Shown: positions 1 to 6,847 of the stretch, in pieces
How the letters are laid out: each line of letters begins with the position of its first letter
Numbering within the stretch: the stretch's first letter is position 1
Source of the DNA: Balneolales bacterium
GTDB taxonomy: Bacteria; Bacteroidota; Rhodothermia; Balneolales; Natronogracilivirgulaceae
Length of the DNA stretch: 11,542 nt
Assembly (NCBI GenBank): GCA_007116685.1
Contig: SKIC01000054.1
Span: 1 to 11,542 of the forward strand
Reading direction: 5' to 3'
The notes under the pieces: model-generated
Database searches by the model: none
What the model was told of the DNA's origin: nothing
The model's input: only the letters and a program-made list of their open reading frames with translations
Position numbers and translations under genes: made by a program

Positions 1-460
1 AAACGATAAGCAAAAACTCTCAATCGAAAAAAAAAAAAAAAAGCACTACGGCTCAGAGGATTTAAAGGGCAAAACTTTTGGAGTTTGGGGATTAGCTTTC
101 AAACCTGAAACAGATGACGTTCGTGAAGCGCCTGCTTTATATATTTTAAAGGCACTTCTGGATATGGGAGCGAATATTCAAGCTTATGATCCTGAAGCTA
201 TCGATACCTTTAAAGAAGCTTTTGGAGAAGAATTATCTGCAAGAGTAAATTTTGTTGAAGATCAAAAATCTGCTGCTACAAATGTAGATGCTTTGGTTAT
301 TTGCACAGAGTGGAATGAGTTCCGCAGACCTTCTTTTGATAGCTTAAAAGGACTAATGAAAGAACTCGTGATTTTCGATGGTCGTAATCTTTATGATTTA
401 AATCGAGTTGAAGATGCTGGGTTTACTTACTACAGTGTTGGACGCCAAAACATCAATTAA
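1..460 (+). CDS. ugd: UDP-glucose 6-dehydrogenase, C-terminal part (5' end outside window)
   Basis: The gene enters from the left edge, and its reading frame is open from base 2 to the TAA at 458-460 (152 visible codons). The enzyme oxidises UDP-glucose to UDP-glucuronate with two NAD+ in the cytoplasm. Visible is the end of the family: an N-D-K-Q-K segment, a basic stretch ending H-Y-G, then L-K-G-K, and the conserved block G-V-W-G-L-A-F-K-P with T-D-D-V-R-E-A-P (bases about 83-133), which belongs to the UDP-binding C-terminal domain. Near the end come C-T-E-W-N-E-F and F-D-G-R-N, also typical of the family. The NAD-binding domain and catalytic cysteine would lie upstream of the window. The methionine at 164 is internal and not a start. 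A run of 16 A at 27-42 encodes the lysines and keeps the frame. The next gene supplies the following pathway step. Identification is secure; closely related UDP-sugar dehydrogenases cannot be fully excluded without the N-terminus. Confidence 0.93.
   Translation, partial: NDKQKLSIEKKKKKHYGSEDLKGKTFGVWGLAFKPETDDVREAPALYILKALLDMGANIQAYDPEAIDTFKEAFGEELSARVNFVEDQKSAATNVDALVICTEWNEFRRPSFDSLKGLMKELVIFDGRNLYDLNRVEDAGFTYYSVGRQNIN
27..42 (+). repeat. Poly-A homopolymer of 16 bases inside ugd
   Basis: Sixteen consecutive A follow GAA's first base and precede G-C-A-C. In the dehydrogenase frame the run encodes the lysines of a basic segment between the Q-K and H-Y-G landmarks, and the spacing between those landmarks is what I expect for the family, so the frame is intact at this length. 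A run this long is prone to slippage by polymerases and to length errors in sequencing. Confidence 0.9.
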
Positions 461-1402
461 ATGTCTAAAAGAGTCTTAATTACCGGAGGAGCTGGTTTTC
501 TCGGCTCTCATTTATGCGAAAGATTCCTAAAGGAAGGTTATCGTGTTATCTGCATGGATAACCTTTCTACCGGTCGCTCTGAAAATATTGAGCATCTGAT
601 CGGTAATGAAAACTTTCAATTCATTAAGTACGACGTTACCGAATATGTTCACGTAAGCGGTGATTTAGACTTAATTTTACATTTTGCTTCCCCGGCTTCT
701 CCCATAGATTATCTTGAGATGCCGATTCAGACACTCAAAGTGGGCTCTCTTGGAACTCACAAAGTATTGGGATTAGCAAAAGCTAAAAATGCGCGATTTT
801 TGCTGGCATCTACAAGTGAAGTGTACGGAGATCCTTTAATCCATCCCCAGCACGAAGAGTATTGGGGAAATGTAAATCCTATCGGAGCCCGTGGTGTGTA
901 CGATGAAGCAAAGCGTTTTGCCGAAGCCATGACTATGGCTTACCACCGTTTTCACGGCGTTGAGACTCGAATTGTGCGGATTTTCAATACTTATGGTCCA
1001 CGAATGAGACTGGATGATGGGCGAGCCCTACCTACGTTTATGTGGCAGGCTTTAAAAGGCAAAGATATCACTGTTTTTGGTGATGGTTCTCAAACCCGCT
1101 CATTTTGCTACGTAGATGATTTAATCGAAGGAATTTACCGACTCTCACAATCTGATTACGTTGAACCCGTTAATATTGGCAATGCTTCAGAAATCAGTAT
1201 ACTTGATTTTGCTAAAGAAGTAATTGAATTAACTGGTAGCAAAAGCAAAATAATTTTCAAGGACTTACCTGAAGATGATCCAAAAATTCGTCAACCGGAT
1301 ACCACCAAGGCGAAAGAAATTTTAGGATGGAATGCTCAGGTTGATAGAAAAGATGGCTTGAAAAAAACGTTGGACTACTTCAAAAATCTCTCAAATCAAT
1401 AG
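461..1402 (+). CDS. uxs: UDP-glucuronate decarboxylase (UDP-xylose synthase), extended SDR family
   Basis: This enzyme of 313 residues would convert UDP-glucuronate to UDP-xylose in the cytoplasm with bound NAD+. The N-terminal nucleotide-binding motif is G-G-A-G-F-L-G at residues 9-15, followed by a strand ending M-D-N-L-S-T-G. The active-site signature T-S-E lies at 118-120 inside S-T-S-E-V-Y-G-D-P, and the Y-x-x-x-K pair is Tyr147 and Lys151 (Y-D-E-A-K). The segment Y-W-G-N-V-N-P-I-G before the tyrosine and R-I-F-N-T-Y-G-P-R-M after it are characteristic of UDP-glucuronate decarboxylases rather than GalE-type epimerases. The length of about 310 residues is usual for soluble bacterial members. 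The ATG directly abuts the TAA of the dehydrogenase gene, and the two encode consecutive steps, which supports the substrate. No clear Shine-Dalgarno sequence precedes it, so translation probably depends on coupling. The main alternative is another UDP-sugar 4,6-dehydratase or epimerase of the same superfamily. Confidence 0.92.
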   Translation: MSKRVLITGGAGFLGSHLCERFLKEGYRVICMDNLSTGRSENIEHLIGNENFQFIKYDVTEYVHVSGDLDLILHFASPASPIDYLEMPIQTLKVGSLGTHKVLGLAKAKNARFLLASTSEVYGDPLIHPQHEEYWGNVNPIGARGVYDEAKRFAEAMTMAYHRFHGVETRIVRIFNTYGPRMRLDDGRALPTFMWQALKGKDITVFGDGSQTRSFCYVDDLIEGIYRLSQSDYVEPVNIGNASEISILDFAKEVIELTGSKSKIIFKDLPEDDPKIRQPDTTKAKEILGWNAQVDRKDGLKKTLDYFKNLSNQ

Positions 1403-1408
1403 AATAGT

Positions 1409-3748
1409 TTGGACTCGCGAAATTCCATAAACGTAAATAATACTTTTACCAACGGCAGAGATGGCGATGGTGGATTGAATGCGTATGAGAAATTTCAGAA
1501 ATACTGGTGGCTAGTTCGAAGAAAACTTTGGTTAGTTGTTATTTTCGCAATAATTGGAGGACTTTATAAGTACAACGAGGTGTTGAGAGTTCAAGAGTTA
1601 TTTAGCGCTACAAGCACACTTGTTCTTGACGGTGCTCCAACTAACAGAGCGGTTGCTCTCTTAGGCGTACCCGGTGCCAGATATACTTTTGCAAATGAAT
1701 TGTTCATATTGAGATCCGATCATTTGTCACGAATGGTGGCTCAAAATCTTTTAACCTCTTTCGAGAATTCGGATAAATCTGATACGCTCAGTATTTTGAA
1801 AGGACGCTCGGGTACTATTGCAAGTATAGATGTGATTGGGAACAGAGCCCGACGTGCCGTTCGGTTTACCTCGGGTGGCCAAAATGATAATATCATTTAC
1901 ATTCGGGCAACGCTGCCTGATCCGCATGAAGCTGCCAGGTTATCCAATGCTTATGCAAATACTTATCAGACTAATAATGTTGAAGAAAGTGTCCGCCAGA
2001 TTCGAAATACATCTGAGTATTTGAGCCAGCGAATTCAGGAAACAAATGACTCGCTCAGAGCAGTAAATCAGAGAATCCTCGATTTCCATCGAAAACACGG
2101 CTACTCCCAGTATGATGTGAGTACTTCCGCTACTTTGAGGCAAATTTCAAGCCTCCAAGAGGAATTAGACAGAGCCAGATTAGAAATGATTTCGAATCAA
2201 GAAGAAATCAGAGCAATCGATTCGACAATGGTAGCAAGCCGGTCAATTGAAACGGATTTATTATTAGATGCTACAGATAATTTATTAAACTTTTATTCCT
2301 CGCAAATCAGTGACTTAATCCTCGAACGTGAGAGAATCAGAAGTGAACTTACGGCTGGTACTACTGCGGAAACCAATCCTAGAATACGCATCATTGAGCA
2401 ACGTTTAGCAGAATACAGGCAGCGTTATCGTGACCTTTTAGATCAGAAACTCGATAGTCCTTCTCTTCTCGCTAGTGTGGATGGTTCTCTGGGCCGATAC
2501 TGGATTGAGATGAATACCAGAAAACAGGAATTGCAGAATAGAAATAGAAGTATTCCAAGAAAAATAGAAGCTATCCACCAACAAATTCGAGAGTATGAGC
2601 TTTCTCTAGAAGATATTCCTATGAGGGAACTGGAATTGGAAAGGTTGACTAGATTACGAGACAGATATAATAACTCAATATTTACGTTTTACAGCCGTCA
2701 GCAAGAAATGGAATTGGCCAGAGCCAGCGAGGGCGGTTATGTGAGCATTTTGGATTATGCTCAACCGAACATAAATCCAATCAATAAACAGACCACAACC
2801 GGGATTTTCCAGGGTGCTATGTACGGAATTGCTATTGCAGTTCTTTTGATTATTGGAGTGGATAGAATTGACGATAGAATTAAATCAGACGAGGATATAA
2901 GAGATTTACCTATTGGTGTTACTGCTGCAATTCCATCAATTCGGCCAATAATTGCAAAAGAATTTGATAACAAGAATTTCATGGAATACAAAGACGCCTA
3001 TATCTCTACGTCTTTAGTTACCATGCTTAAGCCCTTGTCAGGTATATCCGAAATGTATCGGCGTTTGCGGACTAATTTCCTGTTCAGTATTCCGGATAAA
3101 AAGAATAAGTCTATAGTAATTACAAGTGCTAATCCTCAAGAAGGTAAATCATTAAGCACTTCAAATCTTGGGGTAGTTTTGGCGCAAAGTGGTAAGCGTG
3201 TACTGATAATCGATGCCGATTTACGCAGGCCTAATATCGATGTATTCTTTGGGCTAAATGGTTCGCCGGGCTTAACTGATTACATTGTAGGTAATGCAGA
3301 TTATGAGGATATTTTTTATGCGTCCGTTGCTGAAAATCTGATGATTGTTCCTTCAGGAACGCAGGTGCCGAATCCTTCTGAAATAGTTGGTTCAGATATG
3401 TTTCGTGATTTTTATGAGCGCACTATGAGTGAATTTGATTTCGTATTAATTGATTCACCACCGCTCAATTCTGTTGTAGATGCTGCAACTATTAGTGAAT
3501 TGGCAGATTTGTGCCTTATTGTAGTTAATGCTGGCAAAACTAAGAAAAAAGAGCTTGGCTATGCATTATCTATGATGCATTTTAATCAGCAGAAAATTAT
3601 GGGTATTCTACTCAATAATATTGATGAGAAGAGTTTCATAACTGATTATAATTATTACAACAGTTATAATTATTACGGCAATCGTGTTACTGATTACAAA
3701 ACAAACAAACGCAAGGAACCAACTCTTTGGGATAAACTGAATGCATAA
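1409..3748 (+). CDS. Wzc-like polysaccharide co-polymerase fused to a BY-type tyrosine autokinase
   Basis: This inner-membrane protein (779 residues from the TTG at 1409) should set polysaccharide chain length and couple polymerisation to export by cycles of tyrosine phosphorylation. It has a short cytoplasmic N-terminus, TM1 at about 40-54 and a Wzz-type periplasmic domain. A long polar, coiled-coil-like region follows (about 195-430), then a proline-containing stretch and TM2 at about 465-484. The cytoplasmic CpsD/CapB-type kinase domain carries Walker A (S-A-N-P-Q-E-G-K-S, 573-581), Walker A' (V-L-I-I-D-A-D-L-R-R-P, 598-608) and Walker B (F-V-L-I-D-S-P-P, 678-685). The C-terminal tail has seven tyrosines between 747 and 763, the expected autophosphorylation cluster. 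The start is non-ATG by necessity: the first in-frame ATG is codon 109, inside the periplasmic domain. TTG at 1475 (757 residues) is an equally possible start. The gene lies 6 bases after the decarboxylase stop and in the same frame. Confidence 0.93.
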   Translation: MDSRNSINVNNTFTNGRDGDGGLNAYEKFQKYWWLVRRKLWLVVIFAIIGGLYKYNEVLRVQELFSATSTLVLDGAPTNRAVALLGVPGARYTFANELFILRSDHLSRMVAQNLLTSFENSDKSDTLSILKGRSGTIASIDVIGNRARRAVRFTSGGQNDNIIYIRATLPDPHEAARLSNAYANTYQTNNVEESVRQIRNTSEYLSQRIQETNDSLRAVNQRILDFHRKHGYSQYDVSTSATLRQISSLQEELDRARLEMISNQEEIRAIDSTMVASRSIETDLLLDATDNLLNFYSSQISDLILERERIRSELTAGTTAETNPRIRIIEQRLAEYRQRYRDLLDQKLDSPSLLASVDGSLGRYWIEMNTRKQELQNRNRSIPRKIEAIHQQIREYELSLEDIPMRELELERLTRLRDRYNNSIFTFYSRQQEMELARASEGGYVSILDYAQPNINPINKQTTTGIFQGAMYGIAIAVLLIIGVDRIDDRIKSDEDIRDLPIGVTAAIPSIRPIIAKEFDNKNFMEYKDAYISTSLVTMLKPLSGISEMYRRLRTNFLFSIPDKKNKSIVITSANPQEGKSLSTSNLGVVLAQSGKRVLIIDADLRRPNIDVFFGLNGSPGLTDYIVGNADYEDIFYASVAENLMIVPSGTQVPNPSEIVGSDMFRDFYERTMSEFDFVLIDSPPLNSVVDAATISELADLCLIVVNAGKTKKKELGYALSMMHFNQQKIMGILLNNIDEKSFITDYNYYNSYNYYGNRVTDYKTNKRKEPTLWDKLNA

Positions 3749-4340
3749 ATCAATTTATCAAATTGCTGTTTTTTGTGTTCTGCTGATTTTCATTGGTAGT
3801 AGTTCTGCTTTGGCGCAACGAACGAATTATGGTTATGGAACCGTGATAGGTGGTGAGCGAGCTTCTAAATATGGTGCTAATTCCTATTTGAGTAGTCAGG
3901 AAGAGGGAATGAGAATCACCGTTATTCGCTCAAGAGGGTCTGCTAGAGGATCTGGGAGTTCTGAAACCGGAGGCGGTGGTGGAGTAAGGATTATAGAAGT
4001 TCCTAAGGATACTGATTTTCTGGAATTGATTGTTTTTTATTCCCGAATGGATCCACGCCATATCAGACAGCGAAAAATCAGAATACTTCGTATCGAAGAA
4101 ACGGGTCCTCCACCGTTTTTAAGCGAAAACACCCAAAGATATTGGACGGAATACAGTTTCCGTGAGGAATATAGAAATGGTGGTCCTTTTACCGTTTTGC
4201 AACCTGGCGATATTGTAATTATTGAAGGACGAGGAATTTTCAATCGCAGAGTGTTTGACCCACTTGCTGATATAAACTTCATACTTGGCTTACCGGCTGT
4301 TGTATTCTCTGTTATTTCGTTCTATCAGTTGTTTAGATAG
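3741..4340 (+). CDS. Secreted SLBB-like protein with C-terminal hydrophobic helix; possible polysaccharide export component
   Basis: This 199-residue protein matches no named family that I can state with certainty. It has a clear Sec signal peptide (hydrophobic residues 8-21, A-L-A before Gln26) and no lipobox cysteine at the cleavage site. A Gly/Ser/Arg-rich linker lies at about 64-81. Residues 82-163 read like an SLBB/beta-grasp domain of the Wza export family: a strand ending E-V-P followed by a helix, a basic strand R-K-I-R-I-L-R-I, and the closing signature L-Q-P-G-D-I-V-I-I (153-161). A hydrophobic segment at about 178-197 ends the protein and could be a membrane anchor or a pore-forming helix. 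The N-terminal export-sheath domain of canonical Wza is absent. The ATG lies inside the last codons of the kinase gene (8-base overlap), so the two are probably co-translated, which fits a Wza/Wzc-like partnership. The SLBB assignment is an inference from pattern; the signal peptide and gene are secure. Confidence 0.75.
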   Translation: MHKSIYQIAVFCVLLIFIGSSSALAQRTNYGYGTVIGGERASKYGANSYLSSQEEGMRITVIRSRGSARGSGSSETGGGGGVRIIEVPKDTDFLELIVFYSRMDPRHIRQRKIRILRIEETGPPPFLSENTQRYWTEYSFREEYRNGGPFTVLQPGDIVIIEGRGIFNRRVFDPLADINFILGLPAVVFSVISFYQLFR

Positions 4341-4349
4341 CTTTGGCTT

Positions 4350-5747
4350 ATGGAAACGCCTCAAAAATTCCATACCAACGTAATATCGCCTGTGGTGATG
4401 CTTTTGTACGTGGTTTACGTACTTATTTCATTGGATGATAATCCCTTTTCTGTAGATCACCTTGTTTCCCTTGACTACTCGCACTATGCCATAATTCTTT
4501 GTTTAGCAATTTTGGTGCATCCTCTTGAGCATATAATCAAAGGCGGCATCAAACAAACACTGCGAGCAGATGTGCTACTTACTACAAGTTTTATTTATTG
4601 GACGCTATTGGATGTAGTTCAAAGCAGATACCCTCTCATAGATGTCTCTATTGCAGGCGTTAAGTACACATTCATTTATATCGCTCTTTTTGTCTTTTTT
4701 ATTCAGATTTTTTCGAATTATCGTTTAGCCCTCCCAAAACTCATTAAAGACGCTTCAAAAGTTCAGCTCAGCACGAAAACACTAATGATCATAGTCGTTG
4801 TGTGCTTTCTTATTGGCATGTTCCCGTTCTATCGTGGATCCTATTATGATTTCTCATATATGATGGAAGCATTGACAAGACCTAGATTTGCAGCACCATG
4901 GCTGCGTGGTGGATCTTTAGGAGGATTTAGCGCTATTTTTGAGCATATGAAATATTTTGGATACCTCTTGCCTGCTCTTGCAGCTATTTTGTATGTAAAA
5001 GAGGGTCGATTAAATCCGAAAGTGATTTTGGCGTTATTTCTGGCTGTATTCTTCTCAGCATTTGAATTTCAGGGTGGTGGTCGCCGATTAACTGGTTTTT
5101 TGGCCGGAGTTGGGATGGTTACTTTTTTAGTAGCTAAAAGAGATCAACTTAAAGTGAAACACTTTGCTTTCATGGGAGTGGCTGCTGTGGCTCTTCTCAT
5201 ATTGATGGATATGCAATTGACATTCCGAAATATGGGCTATGCCGGAATGTTTCAAAAATACGATTACGAATCATTCACAGAAATTAAAGTGGATGACAAC
5301 TTTCTCCGAATAGCACAGGTTTTGGATAATGTGCCTGAAGTTCATCCCTATTCCGGAACGCAGTATCTCTTTTGGGCTTTTGCACGTCCTGTACCTCGTG
5401 TATTTTGGCCGGGCAAACCTGTTTCTCCGGGTTTTAATGTGGCTGCAATGGTAGGTGAGAGGGGCGTTACCTTAACCACAACTGTGGTAGGGGAAGCCTA
5501 CGCGAGCTTTGGAATAATAATGATCATTTTCATTGCTTTCTTATATGGGATACTTGCCGGTACCCTAACCCGTATGCTCAATCAAAACTTAGGTATTGTG
5601 GGAATTGCCTTGTATTCTCTGGGAACTTTAGCATTAGTTGGGGGCGTGCGTTCACTCGTAGACTTAATTATATATTCGTACGCATTTTTGGGGCTTTTAG
5701 TGATTTATTATTACGTCATTCGTGGTAAAGAGGAGAAATTTGCCTAA
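4350..5747 (+). CDS. Wzy-like O-antigen/exopolysaccharide polymerase (first of two)
   Basis: This 465-residue polytopic inner-membrane protein has about ten or more hydrophobic segments spread over its length. Wzy proteins join lipid-linked repeat units in the periplasm. Two features support a Wzy-type call. One is a short G-G-G-R-R motif (242-246) at the end of a hydrophobic segment. The other, in a large hydrophilic loop, is P-R-V-F-W-P-G-K-P at 349-357, a tryptophan/proline/lysine motif I associate with Wzy-type polymerases. The loop from about 280 to 385 would be the main periplasmic loop. Gene order, directly after the chain-length kinase and its companion, fits the role. The ATG at 4350 is 9 bases after the preceding stop and in the same frame, with no obvious ribosome binding site. 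Wzy proteins are poorly conserved, so specificity cannot be read. An O-antigen ligase role is a less likely alternative. Confidence 0.8.
   Translation: METPQKFHTNVISPVVMLLYVVYVLISLDDNPFSVDHLVSLDYSHYAIILCLAILVHPLEHIIKGGIKQTLRADVLLTTSFIYWTLLDVVQSRYPLIDVSIAGVKYTFIYIALFVFFIQIFSNYRLALPKLIKDASKVQLSTKTLMIIVVVCFLIGMFPFYRGSYYDFSYMMEALTRPRFAAPWLRGGSLGGFSAIFEHMKYFGYLLPALAAILYVKEGRLNPKVILALFLAVFFSAFEFQGGGRRLTGFLAGVGMVTFLVAKRDQLKVKHFAFMGVAAVALLILMDMQLTFRNMGYAGMFQKYDYESFTEIKVDDNFLRIAQVLDNVPEVHPYSGTQYLFWAFARPVPRVFWPGKPVSPGFNVAAMVGERGVTLTTTVVGEAYASFGIIMIIFIAFLYGILAGTLTRMLNQNLGIVGIALYSLGTLALVGGVRSLVDLIIYSYAFLGLLVIYYYVIRGKEEKFA
5731..5735 (+). promoter_or_regulatory. Candidate Shine-Dalgarno AGGAG for the gene at 5747
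   Basis: AGGAG lies 11 bases before the ATG at 5747, inside the last codons of the polymerase gene. It is the only purine-rich block in the window that resembles a consensus ribosome binding site at usable distance. The other genes mostly lack one and seem to rely on stop/start overlap. The spacing is slightly long and the bases also encode G-K-E-E, so chance is possible. Confidence 0.35.
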
Positions 5748-6847
5748 TGCATATAGCCTATTTCTGGTTAACAATGGGGCATTATCATTTCGCAAGAATG
5801 AATGCGATTGCTGCATTAGAAACTGTTGAAAAGTTAACTGTTTTTGAAGCCACTGATTTAGACGACCATTACTGGAAGCGTGAAGAAAACGAAAGCCTCC
5901 CTTTTGAGCATAGGGTACTGTATCCTCAAAATGTTTTGGATTATGAAATAACCGGCAAAGCTTGGACTAGATTAAAAGAAGTTTTAGCAGATATTAGTCC
6001 AGACATTCTTGTTAATGGTGCAGGTTATTTTCATCCCAAAAATTACAAGGTGCTCAGAGCCTGGAAAAAGCAATCCGGTAAAAAGCTAGTTCTTTGGAGT
6101 GAGAGCACAGCCATCGACCAAAAAAGAAATCTGGCCAAAGAGTTTGTAAAACGGCAGGTTTTAAAAATCTACGATGCAGCTATCGTTGCCGGCAGCATGC
6201 ACAAAGAATACCTGGTTGATTTGGGTTTTCCTGAAAATAGAATTCAGGTTGTCGGGAATGTGGTGGATAATGATTTCTTTGAAAGCCAAAAGCAAAGCCA
6301 GAGAAATGGGTTTTTATATGTGGGGAGAATGCTGGATATAAAAAATGTTCAGAATCTTATAGAGGCTTATGCTAGGTATCGAAAAGACGCAAAAAATCCA
6401 CAGCCACTTTATTTGGTGGGAGATGGCCCTTTAAAAGATGATTTTGAGCAAAAAGTAAAATCCCAAAATATCAAAGGCATTGTCTTCACTGGGAATCTAC
6501 AGGTAGATCAGGTTAAAGAATACTACAAACAATGCCGTTTTTTTATTTTACCAAGTTTCAGTGAGCCATGGGGTTTGGTCATTAATGAAGCAATGGCATC
6601 AGGACTTCCGGTAGCAGCATCAGTAAATTGCGGGGCAACCCATGATCTGGTTCATCCGGAAAAGAATGGCTTTGTTTTTGCACCAAATAACGTCAATGAT
6701 ATAGTCGCAGTACTGCATAGACTGGATTCGCTGTCTGAATCGCAATATGATGAAATGTCATCATACGCAAAATCATATATTTCGAACTATAGTCCGGAAA
6801 AATATGCCGTTAATTGCGATGCCTTGTTCACGAAACTCATGACCTGA
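5747..6847 (+). CDS. GT4 family glycosyltransferase (GT-B fold)
   Basis: This cytoplasmic or membrane-associated glycosyltransferase of 366 residues probably adds one sugar of the repeat unit from a nucleotide-sugar donor. The N-terminal acceptor half (about 1-180) is variable. The C-terminal donor-binding half begins around residue 190 with Y-V-G-R-M and Lys199, contains L-V-G-D-G-P-L, and carries the GT4 E-x7-E motif at Glu273 and Glu281 (S-E-P-W-G-L-V-I-N-E-A). It is followed by M-A-S-G-L-P-V, as is usual in the family. Length is typical. The start is well supported: its ATG shares one base with the TAA of the polymerase gene (TAATG). The stop TGA shares one base with the ATG of the next gene. 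The sugar transferred and the linkage cannot be predicted from sequence alone. Confidence 0.92.
   Translation: MHIAYFWLTMGHYHFARMNAIAALETVEKLTVFEATDLDDHYWKREENESLPFEHRVLYPQNVLDYEITGKAWTRLKEVLADISPDILVNGAGYFHPKNYKVLRAWKKQSGKKLVLWSESTAIDQKRNLAKEFVKRQVLKIYDAAIVAGSMHKEYLVDLGFPENRIQVVGNVVDNDFFESQKQSQRNGFLYVGRMLDIKNVQNLIEAYARYRKDAKNPQPLYLVGDGPLKDDFEQKVKSQNIKGIVFTGNLQVDQVKEYYKQCRFFILPSFSEPWGLVINEAMASGLPVAASVNCGATHDLVHPEKNGFVFAPNNVNDIVAVLHRLDSLSESQYDEMSSYAKSYISNYSPEKYAVNCDALFTKLMT

Noticed and set aside
164..460. Separate 98-residue protein starting at ATG 164
   Set aside because: The same frame is open from base 2 and encodes the conserved dehydrogenase block just upstream, so this ATG is internal to ugd.
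1403..1408. Promoter or terminator between the decarboxylase and kinase genes
   Set aside because: The gap is only 6 bases, with no hairpin or T-run. The same holds for the 9-base gap at 4341-4349. The genes are more likely one transcript.
3644..3700. Repetitive AT-rich stretch at the end of the kinase gene as a DNA repeat
   Set aside because: The repetition comes from Asn and Tyr codons of the tyrosine-rich autophosphorylation tail and is explained by protein function.
6814..6846. ATG 6814 as start of the second Wzy-like gene
   Set aside because: It adds only 11 polar residues and a 34-base overlap. ATG 6847 matches the TGATG junction used elsewhere in the operon.
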